Of a stretch of DNA of 64,000 nt, positions 43,442-56,500 are shown one piece after another. Below the pieces are notes generated by a model. That model was not told where the DNA came from. It made no database searches and was given only the letters and a program-made list of their open reading frames with translations. The stretch's first letter is position 1. Each line of letters begins with the position of its first letter. The stretch lies in assembly GCF_042242105.1 (NCBI RefSeq), contig NC_092029.1, positions 22,426,885-22,490,884 on the forward strand. The letters run 5' to 3'. Source of the DNA: Pempheris klunzingeri. Lineage: Eukaryota > Chordata > Actinopteri > Acropomatiformes > Pempheridae. A program made the translations under genes and the position numbers.

Positions 43442-46400
43442 CTACGCTGTGCTGGACTTGCCCAGTTCCTCCCTGATTGCTGAGGACACAAAGAGAGAGT
43501 TATTTTTGACCTGCACTCAGCTCCATCTGTGAAGGGCTGCTAGTCGGCCCCACGTGTCCAGAGCACATTACTGCACCAGCCACTGGGCTGAGACTGTGTG
43601 CCCCCCCCCTTGGAGTGGTGGAGACAGACTGGATGATGGTTCATCACTCTCAAGATTCAGGCTTATTACGACGCAGCCTCTGTTTCCATAGTTTTGGCCA
43701 TGATTCCAAGGTAAATGCTGAGATCTGCAGCGGCACCTCTAAAAATAAATGTGCTGGGGAGGAAACACGAGCAGTCCGATGATCAGATATGTTTTAAATG
43801 TTAGGGTGAATGGTAGCAGTACAGACATCCCACAGAGTTTACAGACCAACACATGCTCTTCAGTGGAGGTAATCAGATTACAACAAACAACCTGCTACAC
43901 ACTGAACCCAGGGGGCCTCTGGGGCTGTTGAGGGTCTGGGGCCCTGGGCCAGGTCCCTACTCTGTAATCCAGGTGAGTTCCTCCCGATCATCGGCTGCAT
44001 CACTGAGGGCAACGCTATTTTCAAAGGTGTGTTTTGTTACTTCATGTGAACAGCAGATCCACACGCACAGCGACTGAGGTGTCACAGGACACTGGTGGGA
44101 CCAGCATGGGGGGCCACACCCCACTGCTGCAGTTTGACTCCTCATAATACAGACCCAGAGTATGTACAGTGTGTAATTCCACTTCCTGTCCTCAGCCCAT
44201 GTCCACTGTGTGTGTGTGTGTGTGTGTGTGTGGATGGAGAACACAGTTTTAAAGAGATTTACCATCAATGAGCTCCTCTTTTAGCTTCGACAGCTCCTTC
44301 CTCATCTCATCCAGAATATCCTAAAAAACAAACACAACATGGTCACCTTTCATACAACAGAGAGGCCCCCCCCCAGCAGCTCTCATTCCCACCCTCAGCG
44401 CCCTACGTGGACTGTCCCACAACACGAAGAGGAGATGCTAACAGACAGCCCTTGTGTGGCTGGGTGTTAGGTGGAGGAAGTGCCGACTGGCAGAGGGAGA
44501 TTCTGTGTGTTCCCCCCAAGGAGGCTAATCCATGTGTGGGCCGTCCCTGTGAGATTAGGGCCAGGCTGTGCCAGCAGCTCTGAGGTCTGAGCTACACTCT
44601 TTTGCCTCCACGTCCCACTGAATGAAGGTGGGTGTAGCAGTGGGCTTGTAGGGTGTCATGTGTCTCCCCCTCCCTCCCCGTTGTGGGGCCAGATAGCCTG
44701 TACTTATCTATGTGGCTCATTCACAGAGGGAGGAGGGAGGAGCTGACTGCTAACAGGACAGCCCGCTGCTCCCACCCACACTGCTCTACTGGTGACATGG
44801 CTGCCCCGCCGCTCTGAATAAAACCAGCCTGACCAATGAAGCCCCCCCTGTCAGAGTCAGAGACCAAACAAGACACACAGCATCCCACCATCATGTCTGT
44901 GTTTGGATATCAGACAAGTTTGACCTCGCTGTCTTGAAGAAGAATCACATGTCCATGATATTTAGTATCTACCCCCCATGTCTGTGCTTTGTGCAGCATA
45001 TCAGCAGCAAACAAATCAGAAGTAGTGTTTCAGACTTTGTGATCAGTGAGAATCATCACTGAATGTGTTCTCTTACCTGTTTCAGTCTGTCATAGTCAAC
45101 AGCTTCTGTTGGCACACCGTTGGCACTTAAGGATGCAGTGGGTGTCAGAGTGGATTTAGGTCTGTGAGGAGAGACAGAGGACCTCAGTTAAACTCAGCAG
45201 ACAGAAAAGGAGCCTGGAGTGAGGTGGAAAATCCCAAATACCAACACAAAGACATGTAGACATTTAGGATTCAATAAGTTCCCCCAAACCACAGCGTCTG
45301 ACTTCATACGAGCACCAGCAGTAGTGACGTCTGCCGCCGTCACACACCAGCAGGCTGAGCTACTCAGATTTTGGCAGCTTTGATTTACACTTTTCTGTTC
45401 ACGTCAGCGGAAAGTCAAATGACTGTCTGCTGTAAAGCATCGTCACATCCCAGAAGGCTGTGTCCTCACTGCACTTGGTTTGCTGCTGTCTCATCTGATG
45501 GTAGAATCTGTTGAATGCATGTGTTGGTCCAGTTGAACAGTCTGCTGCCAAAACTAGAGTTAGAAACCAAACCCTGGTCATAGCATGCACACACACATTT
45601 GGAGTAATGCACTCACCTAGACATGCATGTAAACACACACACACACAGAAGTCTCAGCAGCAATCTGTGAAAGTTAATACTGACTGCACACATGTTCTCC
45701 TACAGGGCAGCAGTGTCTGTTCAAATGTTCCTCACAGAGACAGCCCACATTATCTGGAAACAGCTTAACAGCTGCTTTCAGTTCAAGTCCATCCATCAGT
45801 GAGACCTTTTCTTCTTCTCCCATGTCTGAAGACCAGCGAGGAGTCAGGAAGAAGAGCTGCTCCCTACCCGTATGTGATAATCACCAAGTAAAACTCAGAG
45901 CAGCCGATCACGTTCAGAACAGGTGAAACAAGAGGTGAAGGAAAAGGAAAAGAGCTGTGGGTCATTTAGTGGCTCTGGGTTGGAAATACGGAATATTGAA
46001 CATGGAGGTCAAGTTTGTGGTGCTTGAGTTATGATTGTCAGAGTGCTTCTGGTGTTGAGATAATATGGAGCATGTGGAGCAGAACAAAAGAAACAGAGGG
46101 GTCAAAAGGGGGGGATCAGAAACTCAGTTCTGTACATGTTGTCTCTGCACTGTCTCCACACTGTCTCCAGCACTGTCTCTACACTGTCTCCAGCACTGTC
46201 TCTACACTGTCTCCAGCACTGTCTCTACACTGTCTCTACACTGTCTCCAACACTGTCTCCAACACTGTCTCCACACTGTCTCTACACTGTCTCCAACACT
46301 GTCTCTACACTGTCTCTACACTGTCTCTACACTGTCTCCAACACTGTCTCCACACTGTCTCCACACTGTCTCTACACTGTCTCCAACACTGTCTCCACAC

Positions 46401-47649
46401 TGTCTCCAACACTGTCTCCACACTGTCTCTACACTGTCTCCACACTGTCTCCAACACTGTCTCTACACTGTCTCCAACACTGTCTCCACACTGTCTCTAC
46501 ACTGTCTCTGCACTGTCTCTACACTGTCCCCAACACTGTCTCTACACTGTCTCCAACACTGTCTCTACACTGTCTCTACACTGTCTCCAACACTGTCTCT
46601 GCACTGTCTCCAACACTGTCTCTGCACTGTCTCTACACTGTCTCTACACTGTCTCTACGCTATCTCCAACACTGTCTCTACACTGTCCCCAACACTGTCT
46701 CTACACTGTCTCCAACACTGTCTCTACACTGTCTCTACACTGTCTCTTGCACTGTCTCCAACACTGTCTCCTACACTGTCTCTACACTGTCTCTACGCTA
46801 TCTCCAACACTGTCTCTACACTGTCTCCAACACTATCTCTACACTGTCTCTACACTGTCTCTACACTGTCTCCAACAGTCTCTACACTGTCTTCCACACT
46901 GTCTCTACACTGTCTCTACGTTATCTCCAACACTGTCTCTACACTGTCTCCAACACTGTCTCTGCACTGTCTCTACGCTATCTCCAACACTGTCTCTACA
47001 CTGTCTCCAACACTGTCTCTGCACTGTCTCCAACACTGTCTCTGCACTGTCTCCAACACTGTCTCTACACTGTCTCTACACTGTCTCCAACACTGTCTCT
47101 ACACTGTCTCTACACTGTCTCCAACACTGTCTCCAACACTGTCTCTACACTGTCTCCAACACTGTCTCTGCACTGTCTCTACACTGTCTCCAACACTGTC
47201 TCTACACTGTCTCTACACTGTCTCCAACACTGTCTCTACACTGTCTCTACACTGTCTCCAACACTGTCTCTGCACTGTCTCTACACTGTCTCCAACACTG
47301 TCTCTGTACTGTCTACACTGTCTCTACACTGTCTCCAACACTGTCCGAACGGGGAATTACTGCGTTCATGGATTTGTTCAGGCTGATGTGCACGTCAAAG
47401 ACACTTTAACAGCAGTTTGGCACAGAGCCACTGCAGAGACCACTGCTCACTGCCACACGCTGGATGGATGCCAGGGACCTTTTTTAACCAAATGACACAC
47501 CAGCATCATTAGCTACAATCACATGACAAAGTGTAACACTGATGTCTATTTAGATTTTAGTACGGAGTCCAGATCATGTGGTCTAACAGGTCTGTTTCAC
47601 CTGTTCTCTCAGGGTCACGTATTAAAGTCACTTTTAATAAGCTGCAATC

Positions 47650-47692
<43 letters not shown>

Positions 47693-50600
47693 AGGCCTTA
47701 TCTGTGAGAGCCTGCTGCATCTGTTCTGGCTCACAGTGATAACAAGTCCCGTGAGCGCTGGGCGGACACTCATCTTCATGTCTGTGTGGATGATAGGGGG
47801 GCTGTGACGCATGGAACGCATACACAGGGATTCCCATGTTTCAAAGAAAGAAGAGAGGACCTTTGCAGGCAGCGAGCAGCAGCATGCAAAAGCAACGAGT
47901 AGACAGACAGGTTGAGAGAACACCACGGGACACATCAGACATACCAATAAGAGGGGAGCAGAGCTGGCCCTGCAGGTTGGTAAACTTGGATAAGAACACC
48001 ATGACAACACAGGATTCATTCCAAAGGGTTCACTCAAGCATTTGAAAATAACCCCTCCCCAAAACATCCACAACCATCACAGCAAACCCTGATGAAGAGA
48101 AGGAAGGCATTGTTTCTAGGAGAGGCTTCTCAAAGGCTCCAAGGCTTTTCTCTCTACCTGCTGGAGGGGTCTGCTCCAATGGGATTTCTCCACGGAGACT
48201 CTCGTCTGTGTGAGCAGCAGAGACACTGACTTTACAAATGACAGCTCTGGACCTCTCTGTGAACAGTCCCCGCCTGGTCACCTCACACTAAGGACCTTTC
48301 ATGGTCTTAACTTCTCACCACAGCTGGATCTGGACGTCAAATTGTTATTAGAAACTATCTGGTAACACACAGAAGTGGCTTGATGAGGCCCTGATTGGAC
48401 TTCCTGTGCTACCTATAACTGTGTGAGCAGCTTCCAGGTGTCCATGTCTGTGTAGGATCAGCGCTACAGACCATGCCTTTAAAGGAACCTAACGACCATG
48501 TGTCTCGCTGGGCTAGTGGTACATTTGTGTCCTCTGGAGATGGAAAATCACATAGATGTTAACAGCTGGGAGTCACCCAAAGCTAGCAGTGTAACTGGGG
48601 AAACCACAGTGTAGAATGTCTGTACGAAGCACGTGTGGTTGTGACGCATTAGCCAACCAAAATGGCTGACAGCATCCAGAAGACCTGTGGCCTTGATACC
48701 TGCTTAGCTTCGCCTGTTCTTCTTCACTGGCACACAGACACCTCAGCTTTAAGTACATCCAACGTGCACATGAAGGCGACGTAAGCTTTAGTGATGTTAG
48801 CCAGCGGTGCGCCATGCTAAAGCTAGCTGATGCTAATGCTTTAATATTCCCCCATGGTGTCTTTAACTGGGAAAATGGAGTTTAGTAGCATCGCTGCTAG
48901 CCATTTTAGCATATAAAATGTACTTTCAGTCCAACAGAAGACAATAACTGAGGCAGCACCTCCAACAGAGGCGGGGCCATACTGTACCTTCCGATCACGG
49001 GAGATTTGCTACCGTTCATGGTGTTGGTTCTCTCCCATGGCTTCCTGGGCATGTCTGCAGGAACAAAGCAAGAATACAGCAGATATGTGAAACCCAAACT
49101 CCTCTTACCACACAGAGGCATGAAGTTCAGGTGTGTAGGTTCTCCTGTGATGATCATAAAAAACTAGTCATCCTCCAGCTGTGGAGCCTGAGGGGATGTG
49201 TCACTGGATGAACACTAGCTCTGATCCTGCTCCTCTGTGTGAGGAACATGCTCATTAATGTGCTGAGGCTTCAGACTGTGGCGCTGGCCCCCGCTGACAC
49301 TCACCTGGTGTGCTACAGGCAGACATTTTAGGGGTTGTGTTGATGTCGCCCTCATCCTGTTGGACAGACAGACAAGGTTCAAAGGTGAAAGACGGTCCCA
49401 CTCTGAGGGTCCCAGAGGACCTGCTGCAGAAGCTCAGGGAGAGTTTGGTGTCACTGCTTTAATTAAAGACAGACATTTTGAAGACAGCACAAACTGAATA
49501 AACTACAAACTAAATCAGACTAAAGACCGACCTGAAGTTATTCCACATCAGCTGTGTTTAAACTTGAAACTTGAACTTGAAACGTGTGAGCTCTAAATGT
49601 CCCTCATACATAAATAATAAAAGGTGAAATAATGTCCGCCCATCTATCTATACATATATTTCAAAAACCAGAAGATGTGCAATGAATAAGTTTAGCAGTT
49701 TAATCCTTAAGATTCAGTCAACACTTCCTGTGGATATTTCACCAGAAGCCTCTGAGCCGCTCAGAGGCTTCTGGTGAACAATCTGTGAGTGAGAGTTCAG
49801 CTTCACTGATGTTAGCGTAAAGCTGATTACAAAAACAGCAAAGTGGAAGCGAACAGAACTAATTAGCAAATGAAAACAGCATGTCTGTTAGACGAGAGAA
49901 GCCCAGAGCAACAGAGTGGTGACGGAGGCTGAGGCAAATTGAAAAGGGAGCCGATCAGAAACGGTGGGATGTGATACAATACAGTGACGAGTGAAGGCCA
50001 ATATTAGCCTGCTTCTAATAAAGGCCTGGCTCTAGAGAAGACTGGAATGTGTTCACACCATCTCCTGGATGAAGCACTGAATCATTCATTTCAGACAGGA
50101 ACGTGGTGAATGTAGGGCAGACACACACACACACACTGAGGACACCCTGTGTGTATCACACCCTGTGTGTACTGTGTGATGCAGCGCTGCACGGTCACTA
50201 CTGACCTTCTGGACCTAAATCAGAATGCAGACATGATGGACACGAAGACAGCGCGGCTCTGCAGATACTTACTGATCTCTGGTCAGGTTCAGGTGATGAG
50301 CCCTTCTCTGCAATTCTTCTTCTGTAAGGCACAAAGCCAGGCACACTTTAATGCTCAGTAACAGCAAGCAGCCTTTTTCAACATGAGCACATTCAGGCAC
50401 AGCTCCTGGGAGTCGAGCCTGTCATTCAGATCCACCCCAACGGATCCTTCAGAGCACAGAGTTAACGGAGGATTCTCCCTCTATTAGCAGGCTGACAGTA
50501 TTGTCACTGAGTGCCCAAAGAAAAGGTGAGGGGGGCAGGAGTAACATGACAGCTCCCTCCCCTTCCCAACAACAGTGTAGACTTTTTCTGTTCCTGACAT

Positions 50601-53511
50601 TCATGGAATGCAGCAGTGGGCTGATATGGACTGCAAACACAAGCTAACAGCGACATGTGATGTGACTCTACCTCCTGGCCAACAGGGCACTCATCTCCTC
50701 CATAAGCCCTCCTCCTCCAGCCAGGGGCCCGTTGCCTCTGGCTTCAGATTTGGCCCCCGCGGCCCCTCCAGCCCCTAACATGGCTGCTGCTAGAGCTGCC
50801 CCAGCATCGTCACTCTGAGGGGACACGAGAACAAGGCTTGTGAGACACAAACGTACAGAGCAGTCAGAGGGAGGATTAGAGAACAACACCAGCAGTGAAA
50901 CTGATATGAGAACAGCGGCCGTCTGCACTGAAACGTGTTTCTGTCCAGTTTGTGATTGGTTAATCTGCATGATGTGTTTCAACAGGGGGGGCTGTTGGCA
51001 TTTCACATGAACCCCTCCTGACTCTGGGATGAGAAGTGACAGATGGTGAATGTGTGAATGTGATCATGCGTGAACGTGGAATGAGTGTGTGTGTGTGTGT
51101 GTGTGTGTCACAGTGACAGTGGCTCTGTGAGTGTATCCACAGTGTTTCTATACAGTCACTCTTTTCCTGATTAACAGAGGATTATTAGAGAAGATTTCAG
51201 GTGAGCGGGAAACCAGAAAGTGTGTGTGTGAGCAACCATTAGGACACTCACACACACACACTGTGTTCCTTAATGTCCTCCAGCCTGTGTGGCTCAGATA
51301 TGATGATCTGTGACACACACACACACACACACACACACGGGCTGTCAAGCCTTCTACTGATCAAATAACCAACTGAGCGCTCACCCTTGGCACTTTGCGC
51401 AGCTTGGCTCCGGCGAGGGCGGCGGCCAGACCTGAGAGGGGGCGGTCCTCCGCAGGAGAGAACAGTCCAGCAGGAAGGGGGGGCGCCGGGGGAGGGGGTG
51501 GTGCTCCGGGAGGAGGGGGTGGACCTGGTGGAGGAGGGGGGGTCCCGCCTGGAGTCAGTGTAGGAGGGAGCGGGGGAGGTGGGGGCGGGGGAGGGTGGCC
51601 GGCCGGTGTGGTGGGGGTGGCGGCGGCTGGGGTGGCGGGCACGGAGGTCACAGTGGAGCCAGGTGGCAGTGGTGGAGGTGGGGGAGGGGTAAGGGTGGTC
51701 AAACCCGGGGTCTGCACCACTTCTGTTGAGAGGAGGGGAGAGAGGGTGGGGGTGGGCCAAGACACAGGGATGGGAAATTAAGTTTAGACTGTGAAACCTT
51801 TACAGAGCAAAAATGTGCTGATTCAGGTTCAGTTTGGACTGACGGAGCATTTTCATCGTCCGTCTGAAATCTGATGCAGGGTCTGCCTGCTCGCTGCTCA
51901 TCTCTGATGACAGAAACCTTTCTAGATTGAACCAGGCTTAGTCCAGGACTAAACTAGCCCACTAACTCTATGCTCTATCTTCAGCACAGATCCACTTCAC
52001 ATTTGGAAAATAATGCACTTCTTTGTCTTCCTGTGTCCATCCAGTCGCGCCTATAGCTCTGTTGTTGTATTGGACAAACCTGCCAAAGCCTTATGGCGCG
52101 TTTCCACTAGTACCTACTCAGCTCTACTCGGCTCGACTCGGCTCGACTCGACTCGACTCGACTCAACTCGGTTTGGTTGCGTTTCCATTACAGTAGCGTA
52201 CCACCTCAAAGTGGGTGGGGTCGTCATAGCAAGGCGGGCCGAAACTCCAGTGGCGTAATTTGTATGCGGCACAAACAAACACAACTAAGGACATGGAGCG
52301 TTTGGTTTGTGTGTATCTGTTTACCTTGTTCACAGAAATAATAAAAACGCCCGGTCTGTTTCCAGGGTTTTAAAAATGGCGGGTCTGATTCTTGTGAACG
52401 AGTCACTCTCATGACTCATCCAGTGACGTCAGTCCGTGGCCAATCAGTGACCTGCAGTCTGGTGACGTCGCATTGTCAGCTCGCTTGGAACTCCGGCCGA
52501 GGAGGTACTAAAATAGTACCTGGTACCTGGTACTAGCGCTGGTGGAAACGCAACCAAACCGTGTCGAGTCGAGTCAAGTCGAGCTGAGTAGGTACTAGTG
52601 GAAACGCGCCATTACTGTGTAGATAAAGCTTCAGCCTGAGTACGGCTCTGTCACGTTCCATCATCACCACCGTCACTGAATGTAGTGCAGCACTGGTGCA
52701 TGCCATGAACACACGTTAGGAATGACAGCATGCAGCATCACATCACAAAAACCTGATTCATCACCATGCAGCTGTAGTGAGCAGGCAGGACATCGTGAGA
52801 AAGAGCCCAGTTAGACACGTCCATTCCACTACAGGAACTCACAATCATTAGGGGATGAACACTCACTGTGGAAGCTACACATTCCAATAAGTGCAGCAGG
52901 GATGGTGAGCATCGATGAAACATACATTTTGGTGCAATGACACACACACAGACACACACACGCAATGACACACTCAGAATAACACGTACAGTTAACAGAG
53001 GAAGTGAGTCGTACTTAGGCCAAAAGCAGTTGGCAGAGACAGATGATTACATCGTAATCTACAACTACAAACTAGATGTTTCCTCCACATCTGATGATCA
53101 CAGGATAGTAATCCCACCGCTCATCACAGACCTCGGCCCATGATCGGCGTACTCTAGTGGAATGTGACCACGTTAAAGCGGCACATTGATGATCTCAGGT
53201 CAAAGGTCACAGGAACACCAGCCGCCTGTGGCCAATGGTGTGTTTCCACAGAAGTGCTGCTCGTCTGATCCTTTGGTTTAAAACAGTGAAAGTCCGAAGC
53301 AGGAACAGCAGGACTCATCTTTATCACGTAAAACATTCCTGAAATCATTTTGAAATGTTTGCTGATGTGATCATTGCAATAAATAAGCAGCAGGAGAGTC
53401 TGCAGGGACAGTCTGACACCCCCCACCTTAAAAAGGCCAAATCCACGTCTGTTTACATTACTATCGTGGAGACAGACAGTGATCTGTGAGACAGACAGAC
53501 AGAGGGAGAGG

Positions 53512-53543
<32 letters not shown>

Positions 53544-56500
53544 AAGAGGGAGAGAGAGAGAGAGCGAGAGAGACAGACAGAGAGAGACAGACAGACAGAG
53601 GGAGAGATAGAGAGAGACACACAGACAGAGAGACAGACAGACAGACCTGTCAAGTACATCAAGTACTTGGGCACACATGCAGTTTGAGACTGACAAAGTA
53701 ATGACCACTGCACCAGGAGGTACCCACAGTCACCCTGAGTCACCACAGAGTCACCCTGAGTCACCATAGAGTCACCCTGAGTCACCATAGTCACCCTGAG
53801 TCACCATAGAGTCACCCTGAGTCACCATAGTCACCCTGAGTCACCATAGTCACCCTGAGTCACCATAGAGTCACCCTGAGTCACCATAGTCACCCTGAGT
53901 CACCATAGAGTCACCCTGAGTCACCATAGTCACCCTGAGTCACCATAGTCACCCTGAGTCACCATAGAGTCACCCTGAGTCACCATAGTCACCCTGAGTC
54001 ACCATAGAGTCACCCTGAGTCACCATAGTCACCCTGAGTCACCATAGAGTCACCCTGAGTCACCATAGAGTCACCCTGAGTCACCATAGAGTCACCATAG
54101 AGTCACCATAGAGTCACCCTGAGTCACCCTGAGTCACCATAGAGTCACCCTGAGTCACCCTGAGTCACCATAGAGTCACCCTAAGTCACACTGAGTCACC
54201 CTGAGTCACCATAGAGTCACCATAGAGTCACCCTGAGTCACCATAGAGTCACCCTGAGTCACCCTGAGTCACCATAGAGTCACCCTGAGTCACCACTGAG
54301 TCACTCTGAGTCACCACAGAGTCACCCTGAGTCACCCTGAGTCACCCTGAGTCACCATAGAGTCACCCTGAGTCACCCTGAGTCACCATAGAGTCACCCT
54401 GAGTCACCCTGAGTCACCATAGAGTCACCCTAAGTCACACTGAGTCACCCTGAGTCACCATAGAGTCACCATAGAGTCACCCTGAGTCACCCTGAGTCAC
54501 CATAGAGTCACCCTGAGTCACCACTGAATCACTCTGAGTCACCACAGAGTCACCCTAAGTCACACTGAGTCACCCTGAGTCACCACTGAATCACTCTGAG
54601 TCACCACAGAGTCACCCTAAGTCACACTGAGTCACCCTGAGTCACCATAGAGTCACCATAGAGTCACCCTGAGTCACCACTGAATCACTCTGAGTCACCA
54701 CAGAGTCACCCTAAGTCACACTGAGTCACCCTGAGTCACCATAGAGTCACCCTGAGTCACCATAGAGTCACCATAGAGTCACCATAGAGTCACCCTGAGT
54801 CACCATAGAGTCACCCTAAGTCACACTGAGTCACCCTGAGTCACCATAGAGTCACCCTGAGTCACCATAGAGTCACCATAGAGTCACCATAGAGTCACCC
54901 TGAGTCACCCTGAGTCACCCTGAGTCACCACAGAGTCACCATAGAGTCACCACAGAGTCACCCTAAGTCACTCTGAGTCACCATAGGATCACCCTGAGTC
55001 ACCCTGAGTCACCCTGAGTCACTCTGAGTCACACTGAGTCACCACAGAGTCACCCTGAGTCACCCTGAGTCACTCTGAGTCACTCTGAGTCACCCTGAGT
55101 CACCACTGAGTCACTCTGAGTCACCACAGCAGCTCCTGTCCTGGGGAGGGAATCGCCTGAGAGAGCCTGGTCTGGAGTCTGCAGTCAGGTGCCAGCAGCA
55201 GGGCCGCCTGTCTCCTCAGAACAGTCCAGTCCTCCGACGTGAGCCTACACTGGGGGCTCCCTGAGCTGTGGCCACATCAGACACAAGGTGACAGACCCCA
55301 CCCTGTTCAGTGCCCCCCCCCCCCCCCCCCCCTGTTAGTGAGTGAGTCAGAACAGACAGAGGCACAGGGCAGAGAGGCAGTGAGAAACAGAGTCCGGAGC
55401 GGAGGCCTTACCGTGGGGCGGGGGTTGACAGGTGGAGCCCCACTGAGGAGGGTGGGGCTCTGCGTCCGGCTCCCCCGGCCCTGACGGGCCCAGGCCCACA
55501 GAGAGGGACAGGTGCTCAGCAGAGGCAGAGGAGGCGGCGGCTGCAGCAGCAGGGGGTGCTGTGGAGGGAGAGGGCACACCAGGAGCCTGGGATGAGGAGG
55601 GGGGAGACGAGACGGAGGAGGGAGAAGGAAAGGCAGCTATGGGGGAGGGAAGAGGGGGCGGGGTCGGAGGGGGAGGTGGGGTGGGGCAGCTGATGCCGAC
55701 AGGGGTGTGGCTGTGTGGGATGGTCACGGGAGAAGGTGCGGGGAACATGGGTGGTCCATTGGGGGCCGGCGAAGGGGGCTTCTGGGAGAGGGGGGACGGT
55801 GCTGCAATGGGGATGAGCGGCCGCGGACCTGCAGCCTTCCCTGGGGGGCTGCTTATCATGACGGGGGGAGAGGGGGGCAGGGGAGTGAAGTTGCACGCTG
55901 ACCACACCACAGATTTGGATGGAGGAGGTGGAGTGGGGGCGGGGGCTGGGGCTGGGGGGGGGGCCTGGGGAAAGGCTTGCTGTCGCCGTGGGACGGTGGC
56001 GTAGTGAGGCAGGACTGGGTGGAAGGCAGAACCGAGCGAGGTGGCGAATCGAGAGGCTGAATGCCTTAGAGGCGGAGTTGGGGGAGTGGTGGAGTTGGGC
56101 GACGGCGTCCCGGGAGCTGGGTAGGTGGGCGTGGATGGAGACACAGGTGTGGACGACGTCCTGCTGTACTCCTGAGGCGTGGGGGAGTACAGGGTGCTTT
56201 CGAAGGCTAAACGCACGCCACATGAATGGACAAACCAAGGTCAAGGACAAGACAGCACAGACGGGAAGGAGCGACGGAAGGAAGGAAAGAAGGCAGGAAG
56301 GAAGCAGCCGTCATGCACACAGAGGGGAAAGACAGCAGGTCAGGACAGAGAGAAGGAAGGAGAGAGGGAGGAAAAAAGAGAAGGGGGCAGATGAAGCAGG
56401 AAAACCGAGCACAGAGCGATACCAGAGGTTTATTCTAGGTGGTGTGTGCTGTGTGAGGCTGAGGTGACACTACTGTTAGTGGGCAGCTGTTAGCACTGTG

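Noticed and set aside
46015..47495. Three long overlapping open frames (416-476 codons) on the plus strand
   Set aside because: They are one 12-bp minisatellite lacking stop codons in every plus frame, inside an enah intron; not a gene.
51395..51781. Gly-rich plus-strand frame of 128 codons
   Set aside because: Complement of the enah poly-proline exon.
55561..56467. Gly/Arg-rich plus-strand frames of 147 and 182 codons
   Set aside because: Complement of the enah Ser/Pro exon and the adjacent GGAAGGA repeat.
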